NCBI GenBank assembly: GCA_944363645.1
Contig: CALVUR010000001.1
Coordinates: 124,001-188,000 of the forward strand
Origin: an uncultured Clostridia bacterium
GTDB lineage: Bacteria; Bacillota; Clostridia; Christensenellales; Borkfalkiaceae
Reading direction: 5' to 3'
Length of the DNA stretch: 64,000 nucleotides
Below the pieces are notes generated by a model, which saw only the letters and a program-made list of their open reading frames with translations, did not search any database and had not been told where the DNA came from. Position numbers and translations under genes: made by a program. Below, one piece after another: positions 1 to 9,333 of the stretch (position 1 is its first letter; every line of letters starts with the position of its first letter).

Positions 1-232
1 TAATTACCGAGTAAATTGCGCCGATTATTGAGCCGAAAATTATGCCTTTTTCACTAACGGAAATCAAAATTGCAACCATTAAGCAAATGACTTTTATCAC
101 CTGATTTATTGGCTTTATTACACCGCTACTTAGCCCCGTAGCCTTAACAATTAGTGCAAAAATTAGTTCAAGTCCCAAAGTAAGCGCAACACCCACAACA
201 ATGCCGGTCATTAAATTTATTGTCTTTTTCAC
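1..232 (-). CDS. TIGR04086-like small membrane protein, 3' end outside window
   Basis: The reading frame starts at a GTG (232) preceded by a GGAGG at 241-245, eight bases upstream. It begins VKKTINLMTGIVVGVALTLG and runs off the left edge after 77 codons. The visible part is almost entirely hydrophobic, with about three predicted membrane segments separated by short polar loops (KATGLSSGVIKP; SVSEK). A small membrane protein of the TIGR04086/YrzE kind commonly sits next to yajC in Firmicutes, and that position plus the hydropathy is the basis of the name. An in-frame ATG at 211 is an alternative start without a comparable ribosome site. Its role in the cell is not known. Confidence 0.6.
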   Translation of the reverse strand, partial: MKKTINLMTGIVVGVALTLGLELIFALIVKATGLSSGVIKPINQVIKVICLMVAILISVSEKGIIFGSIIGAIYSVI

Positions 233-233
233 T

Positions 234-273
234 AAAAAAACCTCCGCAAAAACTAATTTATTTTATGCGAAGG
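234..273 (-). terminator. Hairpin plus T-run downstream of yajC, overlapping the next gene's ribosome site
   Basis: Read on the minus strand, CCTTCGCA (273-266) pairs with TGCGGAGG (248-241) with one mismatch and is followed by seven T. It looks like a Rho-independent terminator for yajC. The 3' arm contains the GGAGG ribosome site of the following membrane gene, so read-through transcripts would hide that site. Confidence 0.55.
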
Positions 274-343
274 TTTTTATTAAAAATGTTAAAATTTGCC
301 CTTATTTACGGCAATTTTTTATCTAAATTTGTTAAATTTTAAG

Positions 344-853
344 TTAATTTTGTTGATCACCGTTTGTTTCGGTTGTTTCTTTAACTTCTTCAACTTGTTC
401 GTTTTGGCTTTCTGCGTTTTCTTTTGCTTCTTCAGCCTTGATTGCTTCTTCAAAAGTCATTTGATTTTTTGGTTGTTCGTAAACATCTGTTTCAGCAGTT
501 TGGCTAATAGGTTCTTCAACTTGGCTGATTGCTGTTTTAAGGAAAGTAACGTAACTTATGTTGTCGCCGTAGCCTGTTTTGATTGTAACAAGATCTTTTT
601 CGTCGTCTACATTAACAACTTCGCCATACAACATACCGATTGTTGTAACACGTGCACCAACGCCCAATTTTGCCATTTTTTCTTCTTGCATCTTGCGATA
701 TTTTTTGTTTCTAAAATAACTTGGTACAATAAGAACAACGATTAAAAGAGCGAATACTATCCAAATTACCCATGAAGGCAAGCCTGTTGGTTGCGCTTGT
801 GATGAACTTGAACCACTTGTTACGCTTTCCGCTAATAAATTTAAAAAATACAT
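344..853 (-). CDS. yajC: Preprotein translocase subunit YajC
   Basis: 169 residues; accessory subunit of the SecDF-YajC part of the Sec membrane complex. A short N-terminal stretch is followed by one transmembrane helix (about 27-48, SWVIWIVFALLIVVLIVPSY), then the family pattern FRNKKYRKMQEEKMAKLGVG with RVTTIGMLYGEVVNV. That domain ends near residue 120. The remaining ~50 residues form an acidic Glu/Gln/Thr-rich tail that is longer than in many homologues. The start has a good ribosome site (AAGGAGATCAAA before ATG). It is the last well-defined member of the ruvC-ruvA-ruvB-queA-tgt-yajC run, a common firmicute arrangement. Confidence 0.93.
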   Translation of the reverse strand: MYFLNLLAESVTSGSSSSQAQPTGLPSWVIWIVFALLIVVLIVPSYFRNKKYRKMQEEKMAKLGVGARVTTIGMLYGEVVNVDDEKDLVTIKTGYGDNISYVTFLKTAISQVEEPISQTAETDVYEQPKNQMTFEEAIKAEEAKENAESQNEQVEEVKETTETNGDQQN

Positions 854-1014
854 TTTGATCTCCTTTAAAATTAGGTTTATTTAAAATGGTTTTTAAGTGC
901 AAAAACACTCAAAACAATATGATTTTTGACAATTTTGAAAAATTTGTACAATTTATCAATATGGTACTAAATTTTATTACAATTTGCAAGCAAAATTTTA
1001 GATTTTAATGGGTT

Positions 1015-2181
<1,167 letters not shown>

Positions 2182-2292
2182 TTACCTCGTGTTATGCTTA
2201 AATAAAGCCCTTCTTTTGTCTAATTTATTGGTAATATTTGCCGTGAAAAATTTGACAAGTTAGTAAACAAGTTTACTAAAATTTAAAAATTG

Positions 2293-3312
2293 TTAAATGA
2301 AGATACAGGCATCGCCGAATGAGAAAAAGCGGTACTCTTTTTCCACTGCTAAATTATATAGTTCTAAAATTTTCTCTTTGCCGACAAGTGCAGCAACGAG
2401 CATGATTAAAGTTGATTCTGGCAAGTGAAAGTTTGTGATTAAGCCGTTTATGCATTTAAACTTATAGGGCGGATAAATGAATATGTTTGTGTTGCCACTT
2501 GTTGCCCTTACAAAACCATCATTATCGGCAACACTTTCTAACGTCCTAACTGACGTTGTGCCGACCGCAATGATTCGTCTGCCTTCACGCTTTGCTTTGT
2601 TGATAATTTGTGCGTTTTTTTCGTCAATGGAATAAAATTCCGAATGCATTTCGTGATTTTCGACATCGTCAACCTTTACAGGTCTAAATGTGCCAAGCCC
2701 TACGTTTAACATTACTTCGGCAAACTCTACGCCCATCGACTTTAAATCGTCGATAAGTTGGGTTGTAAAGTGTAGCCCAGCGGTTGGGGCTGCTGCACTG
2801 CCTTCATTTTTGCAGTAAACCGTTTGATACCTTGACTGGTCTTGAAGTTTTTCTTTGATATAGGGCGGAAGTGGCATTTCGCCGACCGATTCCAAAATGT
2901 TTTCAAAAACGCCGTCAAAGTAAAACCTTATTACCCTACCGCCGGCATCGGTGTTTGATAAAACTTCAAACGAAAGTTGGTCGTTTACCGTAAATTTTGA
3001 GCCGATATGGGCTTTTTTGCCCGGTTTTACAAGTACTTCCCAATCGGTATAATTGATACGCTTTAACAGTAAAACTTCCATTTTACCGCCGTTTTGCGTT
3101 TTTGCGTACACCCTTGCTGGGTAAACTTTGGTGTTGTTTACCACAAGTAGGTCGCCCTTTTTCAATATGTTTTTTATGTCGTAAAAATGCCCGTGCGTTA
3201 CCTTGCCCGTTGCCATTTCGTATTCAAGAAGTCTTGAACTGTCCCTTGGCTCTACCGGGGTTTGCGCAATCAATCTTTCGGGCAAGTCATAGTAAAAATC
3301 GCTTGTCTTCAT
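2293..3312 (-). CDS. queA: S-adenosylmethionine:tRNA ribosyltransferase-isomerase QueA
   Basis: 339 residues, family-typical. Transfers and isomerises the ribosyl moiety of SAM onto preQ1 in tRNA, giving epoxyqueuosine, the step after Tgt. The N-terminus MKTSDFYYDLPERLIAQTPVEPRDSSRLL is characteristic, as are GDLLVVNNTKVYPAR and TAGLHFT with NVGLGTFRPV. It lies between ruvB and tgt on the same strand, an arrangement widespread in Firmicutes, and is probably co-transcribed with both. Nothing is missing. Confidence 0.96.
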   Translation of the reverse strand: MKTSDFYYDLPERLIAQTPVEPRDSSRLLEYEMATGKVTHGHFYDIKNILKKGDLLVVNNTKVYPARVYAKTQNGGKMEVLLLKRINYTDWEVLVKPGKKAHIGSKFTVNDQLSFEVLSNTDAGGRVIRFYFDGVFENILESVGEMPLPPYIKEKLQDQSRYQTVYCKNEGSAAAPTAGLHFTTQLIDDLKSMGVEFAEVMLNVGLGTFRPVKVDDVENHEMHSEFYSIDEKNAQIINKAKREGRRIIAVGTTSVRTLESVADNDGFVRATSGNTNIFIYPPYKFKCINGLITNFHLPESTLIMLVAALVGKEKILELYNLAVEKEYRFFSFGDACIFI

Positions 3313-3391
3313 ATTTATATCTTTTATCGCCTTTGGACTTTTGCCGTTGGCTTCGATTTGTTTATGTAATTTTTTGTAGTTTTGTAGTTTG

Positions 3392-3421
3392 GTCTATTTG
3401 TGATTTTGTCTATTTGTGATT
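3392..3421. repeat. Two-copy 16-bp tandem duplication between queA and ruvB
   Basis: GTCTATTTGTGATT occurs at 3392-3405 and again at 3408-3421, next to TTTTGTAG repeated at 3373-3388. This is slippage-type duplication in the ruvB-queA spacer; no function is apparent. Confidence 0.7.
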
Positions 3422-3429
3422 AGTTTTAA

Positions 3430-4515
3430 CTATTCTTTATCGTTGTCGAAAAAGGTTATTTGGTCTTTTTGGGGCTGTTTTAAGCCGATGTGTTTATAGC
3501 CCAAATGAGTTAGCACCCTACCACGTGGTGTCCTTGCGATATAACCAAGTTGCATAAGGTAAGGTTCGTAGACGTCTTCGATTGTGTCGGCGTCTTCGTT
3601 TATGGTTGCGGCAATAGTTTCAAGTCCAACGGGTCCGCCTTTAAATTTTTCTGCCATTGCACGAAGAATGTTTATATCGATCAAATCAAGACCGAGGTCG
3701 TCAATTTCGAGCCGTTCGAGTGCGATTTTTGTGTCGCTTAAAGTGATTTTGCTGTGTCCGTTTACGATTGAAAAGTCCCTTACACGGCGTAAAAGACGGT
3801 TTGCGATCCTTGGCGTACCACGGGAACGTTTACCTAACTCCAAAGCAGATTCTTCAGTGATTTCCGCACCCAAAATTTTGGCGGAACGCTTTACGATTTG
3901 GGCGAGTTCTTGCTGGTTGTAAATTTCTAAACGGCAAATTACACCAAACCTATCACGAAGTGGTGAGGATAAGGAGCCGAGTTTGGTGGTTGCGCCGATT
4001 AGGGTAAATTTTTTGAGCGGTAACTGTATGATGCTGGCGGACGGGCCTTTGCCACTTATGAAGTCAAAGGAAAAATCTTCCATTGCGGGGTAAAATTTTT
4101 CTTCTACGCTACGATTTAAACGGTGAATTTCGTCAACGAAAAGGACGTCGCCTTCGTTTAAGTTGGTCAAAATTGCTGCTAAATCGCCCGATTTTTCTAT
4201 CGCTGGTCCGCTTGTGATTTTGATTTGAGAGCCCATTTCGTTTGCGATAATGTGCGCAAGCGTGGTTTTACCAAGTCCCGGTGGGCCGTATAATAGCACA
4301 TGGTCTAATGATTCGTGCCTGAGTTTTGCCGAATGCATAAAGGTGGCTAAGTTTTGTTTTACCTTTTCTTGACCGATATAGCCTTCCATGCTTTTTGGAC
4401 GAAGTACATTTTCTACTTCGTCAAATGCTATATTTTTTTTAGGCTCTACTATACGACTTCTTCCCTTTTTTTCGTCGTCAGCCATGCCTGAAAATATGAT
4501 TTGATCGTCAAACAT
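3430..4515 (-). CDS. ruvB: Holliday junction branch migration ATPase RuvB
   Basis: 361 residues. Hexameric AAA+ motor that drives branch migration with RuvA. Visible: Walker [10 protein letters not shown] (about 77-85), Walker [12 protein letters not shown], sensor 1 [20 protein letters not shown] with the arginine finger, and the C-terminal winged-helix end [21 protein letters not shown]. About 20 residues rich in Asp, Lys and Arg precede the core, slightly more than in many homologues. It lies downstream of ruvA in the ruvC-ruvA-ruvB order. Confidence 0.97.
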   Translation of the reverse strand: MFDDQIIFSGMADDEKKGRSRIVEPKKNIAFDEVENVLRPKSMEGYIGQEKVKQNLATFMHSAKLRHESLDHVLLYGPPGLGKTTLAHIIANEMGSQIKITSGPAIEKSGDLAAILTNLNEGDVLFVDEIHRLNRSVEEKFYPAMEDFSFDFISGKGPSASIIQLPLKKFTLIGATTKLGSLSSPLRDRFGVICRLEIYNQQELAQIVKRSAKILGAEITEESALELGKRSRGTPRIANRLLRRVRDFSIVNGHSKITLSDTKIALERLEIDDLGLDLIDINILRAMAEKFKGGPVGLETIAATINEDADTIEDVYEPYLMQLGYIARTPRGRVLTHLGYKHIGLKQPQKDQITFFDNDKE

Positions 4516-4547
4516 TTTACACCTTTTAATTAACTATTGCATTTTTG

Positions 4548-4584
4548 CTCTGTTATTGCAATTTTTGTGCTGTTATTGCAATTT
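4548..4584. repeat. Two-copy ~20-bp tandem duplication in the ruvA-ruvB spacer
   Basis: CTGTTATTGCAATTT occurs twice about 20 bp apart in the 127-bp ruvA-ruvB spacer. It resembles the short duplication in the neighbouring ruvB-queA spacer. No gene or hairpin explains it. Confidence 0.6.
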
Positions 4585-4643
4585 CTTATCATTTTGCGTT
4601 TGGTAGTTGTGCTAATTTTTTTAACTTTTGCTTACAGCAAAAA

Positions 4644-5231
4644 TTATTTAGCAAAATACTTTAATGCGCCTTTTATGATGTCGTTTAAGCCCGAACAACC
4701 GTCTGTTATAGCTTGCGAAACGGCTTCGGTTGCTTCGGTACGGTTGTAACCTAAACTCATTAAGGCAACGATTGCGTTTTCGCCTTCGCCCGATATGTTG
4801 GTGATTGGGGTTTGTGTTTTTTGGATGGGGGCTTTTTGCATTGCTTCACGAAGTTCAACAATGATTCTTTCAGCCGTTTTTTTGCCTAAGCCCTTGATTT
4901 TGGAAAGTGATTTTACGTCGCTTGTGGCGATAAACATTGCCAAATCGTTTAAACTTGTGCTTGACAAAATGCCGATGCCCATTTTTGGACCAACGCCCGA
5001 AACGGTGATTAACTGCAAAAACATATTTTTTTCTGCAATGTTGTCAAAGCCGTAAAGAGATATGCCATCTTCTTTTACTGCCAAATATGTGTATGCTTCG
5101 CCACCCATGTTTTGCACTAAGCGTGCGTAAAGGGTTGCCGAACACATCATTTCGTAACCGATACCGCCCGTTTCTAATATTACCGAAGTGCCGTCATGGT
5201 GGATCAATGTACCTTTTATGTAACCTATCAT
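4644..5231 (-). CDS. ruvA: Holliday junction DNA helicase subunit RuvA
   Basis: 195 residues, normal size. Tetrameric junction-binding partner of RuvB. The N-terminal OB fold begins MIGYIKGTLIHHDG. Two helix-hairpin-helix motifs follow (LQLITVSGVGPKMGIGILSS and LSKIKGLGKKTAERIIVELR, about residues 70-130). The C-terminal RuvB-binding domain carries ENAIVALMSLGYNRTEATEAV. No odd features. Part of the ruv-que-tgt-yajC run. Confidence 0.96.
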   Translation of the reverse strand: MIGYIKGTLIHHDGTSVILETGGIGYEMMCSATLYARLVQNMGGEAYTYLAVKEDGISLYGFDNIAEKNMFLQLITVSGVGPKMGIGILSSTSLNDLAMFIATSDVKSLSKIKGLGKKTAERIIVELREAMQKAPIQKTQTPITNISGEGENAIVALMSLGYNRTEATEAVSQAITDGCSGLNDIIKGALKYFAK

Positions 5232-5322
5232 ATTTATGCCCCTAAAATCTAATTTTTAAAAATTTGTTAAGTCGATAATATGTGTAAATTTTCTATATTT
5301 ATTTAAACGCAATTTACGCCTT

Positions 5323-5817
5323 TTATTTTATACCAAAACTTGGTGCAAAGCGTTTTGTGTTTAAGTGAGTAAGTGCCACCGCCAAAGCATCGGCGGCATC
5401 GTCTGGTCTTGGGATCTTTGCCAAACCTAAAAGGTTTGCGGTCATATACTGTATTTGCTTTTTTTCCGCACGGCCATAACCTGTTAAGGCTTGCTTTATT
5501 TGAAGCGGGGTGTATTCAAAAAGTTTTTGGCAATTTTTATAGCATGTTGCAACGATTACGCCCCTTGCGTGCGCAACGTTGATACCTGTTGTAATGTTGG
5601 TGTTGAAAAACAATTCTTCAAGTGCGATTTCGTCGGGTTTAAATTTTTTAATAAGCGTTTGAACGCCCCTTTCAATAAGACAAAGTCTTTCAGGGAAAGT
5701 AAGTTCTTTTGGCGTTTTTATTGCGCCGTAATCAAGGGTGCGTTTTACACCGTTTAACTCTTCAATAACGCCGTAACCTATTGTTGCAAACCCGGGGTCT
5801 ATGCCTAAAACTACCAT
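5323..5817 (-). CDS. ruvC: Crossover junction endodeoxyribonuclease RuvC
   Basis: 164 residues from the chosen start. Dimeric metal-dependent resolvase that cuts Holliday junctions. MVVLGIDPGFATIGYGVIE holds the first catalytic Asp; ALEELFFNTNITTG holds the second acidic site; the C-terminal RPDDAADALAVALTH supplies the last Asp residues. The ATG at 5817 has GGGGG eight to twelve bases upstream and gives the family N-terminus. An in-frame ATG at 5832 would add five residues without a ribosome site. First gene of the ruv-que-tgt-yajC run, with a promoter just upstream. Confidence 0.94.
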   Translation of the reverse strand: MVVLGIDPGFATIGYGVIEELNGVKRTLDYGAIKTPKELTFPERLCLIERGVQTLIKKFKPDEIALEELFFNTNITTGINVAHARGVIVATCYKNCQKLFEYTPLQIKQALTGYGRAEKKQIQYMTANLLGLAKIPRPDDAADALAVALTHLNTKRFAPSFGIK

Positions 5818-5844
5818 ACAATATGCCCCCATTTTAATTATTTT

Positions 5845-5873
5845 ATTTTACTATAATATAAACTAATTGTCAA
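5845..5873 (-). promoter_or_regulatory. Sigma-A type promoter for the ruvC run
   Basis: On the minus strand TTGACA (5873-5868), a 17-base spacer and TAAAAT (5850-5845) lie about 28 bp before the ruvC start. Confidence 0.7.
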
Positions 5874-6014
5874 TTAAAAAGCCGTAAAATGCGCACTTAT
5901 ATGAAATTTTAAGTGGCGTAATTTTTGATTTTTTGCTACCTTTTAAAACGATATATTTATCAAATGGTTAAAAGACCTTTCTAAAAAACAAATTTTAATT
6001 TAGAAAAATTTTTT

Positions 6015-6041
6015 AAAAGTGGGGCTATAAGCCCGTTAACG
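6015..6041 (+). repeat. Dispersed 27-bp motif, copy 1
   Basis: Intergenic copy of the window-wide motif with core GGGGCTATAAGCCCGTTA, AAAAGT before and an ATTTTTT tract after. It lies in the gap between ruvC and the small RNA gene. Confidence 0.85.
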
Positions 6042-6063
6042 TGCATTTTTTATATTTTTAGGT

Positions 6064-6210
6064 AAAAAAAGACGACAGGTATAACTTGCGCCATACCTGT
6101 CGAAATTAAGGAGAAAGTTTTTGGGGAAAAACTTTAGGATGATCTAATTTAAAAATAACACTTTAAAAGGATGAAGTAACAATTAAGACACATTGCGTCC
6201 TAATGTTTAC
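6064..6210 (-). ncRNA. Candidate small regulatory RNA, about 147 nt
   Basis: Not a recognised family. Minus-strand TTTACA (6245-6240), 17-base spacer and TATAAT (6222-6217) predict a start near 6210. The transcript ends in a perfect 10-bp GC-containing hairpin (CGACAGGTAT with ATACCTGTCG) followed by seven T (6070-6064). No credible reading frame lies between. Internally, AAGTTTTT-CCCC-AAAAACTT forms a stem with an exposed C4 loop. Next to it is an apparently unpaired CTTTCTCCTTAA, complementary to an AAGGAG ribosome site. TTAGGA and TCCTAA can close a larger domain. C-rich loops and anti-ribosome-site stretches are typical of Gram-positive antisense sRNAs such as RsaE/RoxS, but the resemblance is only in style. 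Confidence 0.7.
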
Positions 6211-6216
6211 AATCGT

Positions 6217-6245
6217 ATTATAACACGAATTTAAGCATTTGTAAA
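6217..6245 (-). promoter_or_regulatory. Promoter of the candidate small RNA
   Basis: TTTACA and a perfect TATAAT separated by exactly 17 bases on the minus strand, with no reading frame downstream before the terminator at 6064-6102. Confidence 0.75.
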
Positions 6246-6300
6246 TTACTTATGTGTTTTTTTTGAAAAAATTTTTTTATAAAATGGTGAAAAATTTGCT

Positions 6301-6337
6301 AAAAAAACTAAGGGATAGCGATTTTTATCGCTATCCC
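6301..6337 (-). terminator. Strong Rho-independent terminator
   Basis: Perfect 11-bp stem (6312-6322 with 6327-6337), TTTT in the loop on the plus strand, followed on the minus strand by TTAGTTTTTTT. It ends transcripts coming from the zinc-ribbon gene or from the structured element at 6345-6505. Confidence 0.8.
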
Positions 6338-6344
6338 CCTTTAT

Positions 6345-6505
6345 GCCTCTGTCAAAGCAGAGGCCTTTTCGTTAGTTAAAAATAATAAACAAAACTTTCC
6401 TTTGCTTTAACAGATTTATATAACGGCTTATATTCAAGTTTACTTATATTAACTTTCGTTAAGTGTTAAACTTGCGCCGTACAGTAGTATTATGGGCTTA
6501 ACCAC
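6345..6505 (-). other. Structured non-coding element, possible second RNA gene or long 3' UTR
   Basis: No reading frame. On the minus strand ACGGC (6480-6476) pairs with GCCGT (6427-6423). Inside, CAAGTTTA pairs with TAAACTTG, and inside that TTAAC-GAAA-GTTAA forms a GNRA-capped stem. A GCCTCTG/CAGAGGC hairpin (6345-6364) follows and precedes the terminator at 6301-6337. A TATAAT at 6513-6508 could start it, but the -35 region is poor, so it may instead be the 3' UTR of the gene ending at 6544. Confidence 0.4.
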
Positions 6506-6543
6506 CCATTATATACAAATTTTTTGCTGGAAAATTTTGTAAA

Positions 6544-7038
6544 TTAACTTTGTTTTGATATTGTTCCGCAGTATGGACAAGTACCTTGTTCACGCTGACT
6601 GTGTGTATATTTTGCGCCACATGATTCGCAAACAACTTGAATAAGGTCTTCTTTTTTGTTGCGGTTTAAATTTAGTTGCAAGGTTTCGCCGTCGAATAAA
6701 TAACCGCTTATATACCCTTTTTCGATAATGGTATGTATTGTTGCTTTAACCTGTTCAGGCTGTTCGTTTAAGTGCATTGCTAAATCTTCGACCGTATATA
6801 AATGCTCGTTTTCGATTGCGCTAACGAACCTTTTTAATCGTCTTATGGCGCCGTACTGTACCCAAATAATGGGTGTGCCGTAAAAGCCGGCAATTACTAA
6901 GATTATGCCGATAACCATAATTGCCCAAATTTTATTTACTGCGCCCAAAACGATTGCTGGGATACCCACAACAAAGCCAACAGAAAGTGCTATAGCAAAA
7001 ATTAAAACATTTCTTACCGTTTTATTGATTTTATCCAT
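6544..7038 (-). CDS. Membrane protein with C-terminal zinc ribbon, function unknown
   Basis: 164 residues, not assigned to a named family. Two hydrophobic segments at about residues 12-33 and 36-60 anchor it. The middle (about 65-125, RRLKRFVSAIENEHLYTVEDLAMHLNE onward) reads like a winged-helix fold. The C-terminus has two zinc-knuckle pairs, CESC and CPYC, spaced by 14 residues. A membrane-tethered helix-turn-helix plus zinc ribbon could be a regulator or a protein-interaction module, but no substrate is evident. It follows yebC, from which a likely terminator separates it. Confidence 0.75.
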   Translation of the reverse strand: MDKINKTVRNVLIFAIALSVGFVVGIPAIVLGAVNKIWAIMVIGIILVIAGFYGTPIIWVQYGAIRRLKRFVSAIENEHLYTVEDLAMHLNEQPEQVKATIHTIIEKGYISGYLFDGETLQLNLNRNKKEDLIQVVCESCGAKYTHSQREQGTCPYCGTISKQS

Positions 7039-7105
7039 TTAAATTACCTCTTTTCATCATTATATCATAAAATTTATAGGTAATCAAGTTATTTTTTTAC
7101 ATAAC

Positions 7106-7130
7106 AAAAAGGAGCAAGAGTTGTTGCACC
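7106..7130 (-). terminator. Probable terminator after yebC
   Basis: On the minus strand GGTGCAA pairs with TTGCTCC around a short loop and runs into TTTTTT. One internal mismatch in the stem. Confidence 0.55.
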
Positions 7131-7138
7131 AATAAAAA

Positions 7139-7879
7139 TTATTCTTCGTCTTCGTCTTCTGGAAGGTCTACGTTGTGGTAAACTTCTTGAACGTCATCTA
7201 AATCTTCTAATGCGTCGAGCATTTTTGTAAATGTTACGATTTGAGTTTCGTTAAGTTCGATCTTGTCGTTTGGAACCATCATAACTTCTGCTTCCAAAAA
7301 TTCAAGGTTTTGACCTTCTAAATATTTACGTACTTCAGAGAAAGTTGCTGGGGTTGTCCTGATTTCGTAAACGTCGTCTTGAACGATGCAGTCGTCTGCG
7401 CCGGCTTCTAATGCGTAGCCCATAACTGTATCTTCATCTAAATCGGGTGTTCTTTCAATAACGATTACGCCAAGGTTATTGAACATAAAACTTACGCTAC
7501 CGGATGTACCTAAACTTCCGCCGTATTTATCGAAAATATGTCTTACTTCACCAACTGTTCTATTTTTGTTGTCGGTAAGAGTGTTTACTATAACCGCACT
7601 ACCGCCTAAGCCATAGCCTTCGTATACCAATGTTTCATAGTTTACGTTGCCAAGTTCGCCAGTTGCTTTTGCGATACTTCTTTTAATGTTATCATTTGGC
7701 ATGTTTGCCGCTTTTGCTTTTGCGATTACGTCGGCAAGTTTGCTGTTTAAGTTAGGATCTGCACCTTGTTTTGCTGCAACTGCGATTTCCCTACCAAGTT
7801 TGGTGAAGATTCTGCCACGTGCTGCATCGGCTTTGCCTTTTTTTGCTTGTATATTGTGCCACTTGCTGTGTCCTGACAT
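7139..7879 (-). CDS. yebC: YebC/PmpR family protein
   Basis: 246 residues from the start at 7879. YebC-family proteins act as transcriptional regulators or, as shown for some members, relieve ribosome stalling at proline-rich stretches. The signature [32 protein letters not shown] is complete, as are NDNIKRSI and [15 protein letters not shown]. The C-terminus is acidic (DLPEDEDEE). The start was chosen because this Met begins the signature and has GGAG nine bases upstream; an upstream in-frame Met at 7930 would fall inside the preceding methyltransferase gene. The two genes nearly abut. Confidence 0.94.
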   Translation of the reverse strand: MSGHSKWHNIQAKKGKADAARGRIFTKLGREIAVAAKQGADPNLNSKLADVIAKAKAANMPNDNIKRSIAKATGELGNVNYETLVYEGYGLGGSAVIVNTLTDNKNRTVGEVRHIFDKYGGSLGTSGSVSFMFNNLGVIVIERTPDLDEDTVMGYALEAGADDCIVQDDVYEIRTTPATFSEVRKYLEGQNLEFLEAEVMMVPNDKIELNETQIVTFTKMLDALEDLDDVQEVYHNVDLPEDEDEE

Positions 7880-7881
7880 AA

Positions 7882-8628
7882 TTATTCTCCTTTTTGATTG
7901 AATGTAAGTTGATAAAGTAAAATTGAACATGAAACCCCGGCGTTTAAACTTTCCATTTTATCGCTCATGGGTATTTTTACCCTTTTTGTCGCACTTTTTT
8001 TGACTTCACTTGATAAACCTTGCCCTTCACTGCCGATTGCCAAACAGAATTTTTTTGGCGGTGTGAAAGTAAAGACATTTTCGCCGTTTAAGTCGCCACA
8101 AATAATTGGGGTATCTTTTAGGGCGGATAAAACTTCTAAATAAGTGCCGGTATGAATGTTTACATTAAAAATACCGCTCATACTTGCCCTTACTGTTTTT
8201 GGTGAATATGCGTCCGCACAATTTACCATGTAAATATCTTTTATCCCAACCGCAACGGCAGTACGAATTATCGTACCAACATTGCCGGGATCTTGCACGG
8301 TATCAAGTAAAATTGAGTTAGAAAGTGGGGCTATAAGCCTGTTATCGGGCTTTTTTGCGATTGCAAGTATGCCTTGTGGCGTAACTTGATCAGATAGATA
8401 ATCTGCAATATCTTTAGTTACTTCTAACACATCAAAGCCCAAATTTTTATAGGGTAAAACTGCCAAGGATGTGCCGACGATTTTGACAATAGAAACGCCA
8501 AATTTAACGGCTTCTTTAACGAGTTTTTCCCCTTCAATAAGGTATAGACCGCAATTATCACGATGCTTTTTATCCTTTAAAAGGGATATATTTTTAATCT
8601 CGGGGTTTTTCCGTGATGATATTTCCAT
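7882..8628 (-). CDS. SpoU/TrmH family RNA 2'-O-methyltransferase
   Basis: 248 residues. SpoU-type SAM enzymes methylate ribose 2'-OH in rRNA or tRNA. The N-terminal substrate domain ([41 protein letters not shown]) resembles the TsnR/RlmB group. The catalytic SPOUT domain shows [30 protein letters not shown] and [20 protein letters not shown], the trefoil-knot motifs 1 to 3. The exact target nucleotide cannot be told. The linker just before motif 1 contains a copy of the dispersed 27-bp motif, read as DNRLIAPLS. In Firmicutes this type often sits near rplT and pheST. Confidence 0.9.
   Translation of the reverse strand: MEISSRKNPEIKNISLLKDKKHRDNCGLYLIEGEKLVKEAVKFGVSIVKIVGTSLAVLPYKNLGFDVLEVTKDIADYLSDQVTPQGILAIAKKPDNRLIAPLSNSILLDTVQDPGNVGTIIRTAVAVGIKDIYMVNCADAYSPKTVRASMSGIFNVNIHTGTYLEVLSALKDTPIICGDLNGENVFTFTPPKKFCLAIGSEGQGLSSEVKKSATKRVKIPMSDKMESLNAGVSCSILLYQLTFNQKGE
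8321..8347 (+). repeat. Dispersed 27-bp motif, copy 2 (inside methyltransferase gene)
   Basis: Matches the motif with one core change (GCCTG for GCCCG). It lies in frame in the variable linker of the SpoU protein. Confidence 0.8.
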
Positions 8629-8638
8629 AAAAGCAAAA

Positions 8639-8664
8639 TGGACCGCAAAACATAAGCGGTCCTT
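8639..8664 (-). terminator. Probable terminator after rplT
   Basis: GGACCGC (8640-8646) and GCGGTCC (8656-8662) form a perfect 7-bp stem in the short gap between rplT and the methyltransferase gene. The T tract on the minus strand is weak (ATTTTGCTTTT), so termination may be partial. Confidence 0.55.
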
Positions 8665-8674
8665 TTAGTAAAAA

Positions 8675-9028
8675 TTAAGCTAATTTAGCCTTTACTTGTT
8701 CGCAAAGAGCAGTAAAGCCTTGTGGGTCGTTAATAGCCATATCGGAAAGAACCTTTCTGTTAAGATTAAGACCTAAAACGTTTAAGCCGTGGATAAATGT
8801 GCTGTAGTTTAAGCCATTTTGACGGCAACCTGCGTTGATACGTGCGATCCAAAGTTTACGGAAGTCACGTTTACGGGTTCTTCTTGATACATAAGCATAT
8901 GTCAATGATTTCATTACCGCTTGACGAGCAACACGGTAAAGTTTACTTTTTGAACCAAAATAACCTTTGGCAAGTTTTAATATTTTTCTACGCTTTTTAA
9001 CAGCGTTTACGCCTCTTTTAATACGCAT
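8675..9028 (-). CDS. rplT: 50S ribosomal protein L20
   Basis: 117 residues, the standard length. Early-assembly 23S rRNA-binding protein. The N-terminus [23 protein letters not shown] is the long basic extension of the family, followed by the globular domain [29 protein letters not shown]. The ribosome site AGGGAGG precedes the ATG. Last gene of infC-rpmI-rplT. In Firmicutes L20 binds the operon leader and represses it, and a matching leader is present upstream of infC. Confidence 0.98.
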   Translation of the reverse strand: MRIKRGVNAVKKRRKILKLAKGYFGSKSKLYRVARQAVMKSLTYAYVSRRTRKRDFRKLWIARINAGCRQNGLNYSTFIHGLNVLGLNLNRKVLSDMAINDPQGFTALCEQVKAKLA

Positions 9029-9045
9029 AATCTAAATCCTCCCTA

Positions 9046-9246
9046 TTAGTCCTTATAAGGAATCATATTCCTGATTGTGTTTTCTTGAGTCCTTGATACG
9101 TAAGTAGCAGATCTTAATCTTCTCTTTCTCTTAGTATTCTTATTTGCAAGTTTGTGGCGGTGACCAACACTGCTTCTTTTAACCTTGCCTGTACCGGTTA
9201 AGCTAAAACGCTTTTTTGAACCGCTGTGGGATTTCATTTTAGGCAT
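9046..9246 (-). CDS. rpmI: 50S ribosomal protein L35
   Basis: 66 residues, standard length. MPKMKSHSGSKKRFSLTGTGKVKRSSVGHRHKLANKNTKRKRRLR is the unmistakable, strongly basic L35 sequence. CGGAGGAC precedes the ATG. Lies between infC and rplT with short spacers, the conserved IF3-L35-L20 operon. Confidence 0.98.
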   Translation of the reverse strand: MPKMKSHSGSKKRFSLTGTGKVKRSSVGHRHKLANKNTKRKRRLRSATYVSRTQENTIRNMIPYKD

Positions 9247-9333
9247 AATTAAGTCCTCCGTTTATATCATTATAAAAATTTTACAAATTTAGTTGCCCAA
9301 ATGGGCATAAATAACCTTTATTTTGCTTGGTGA

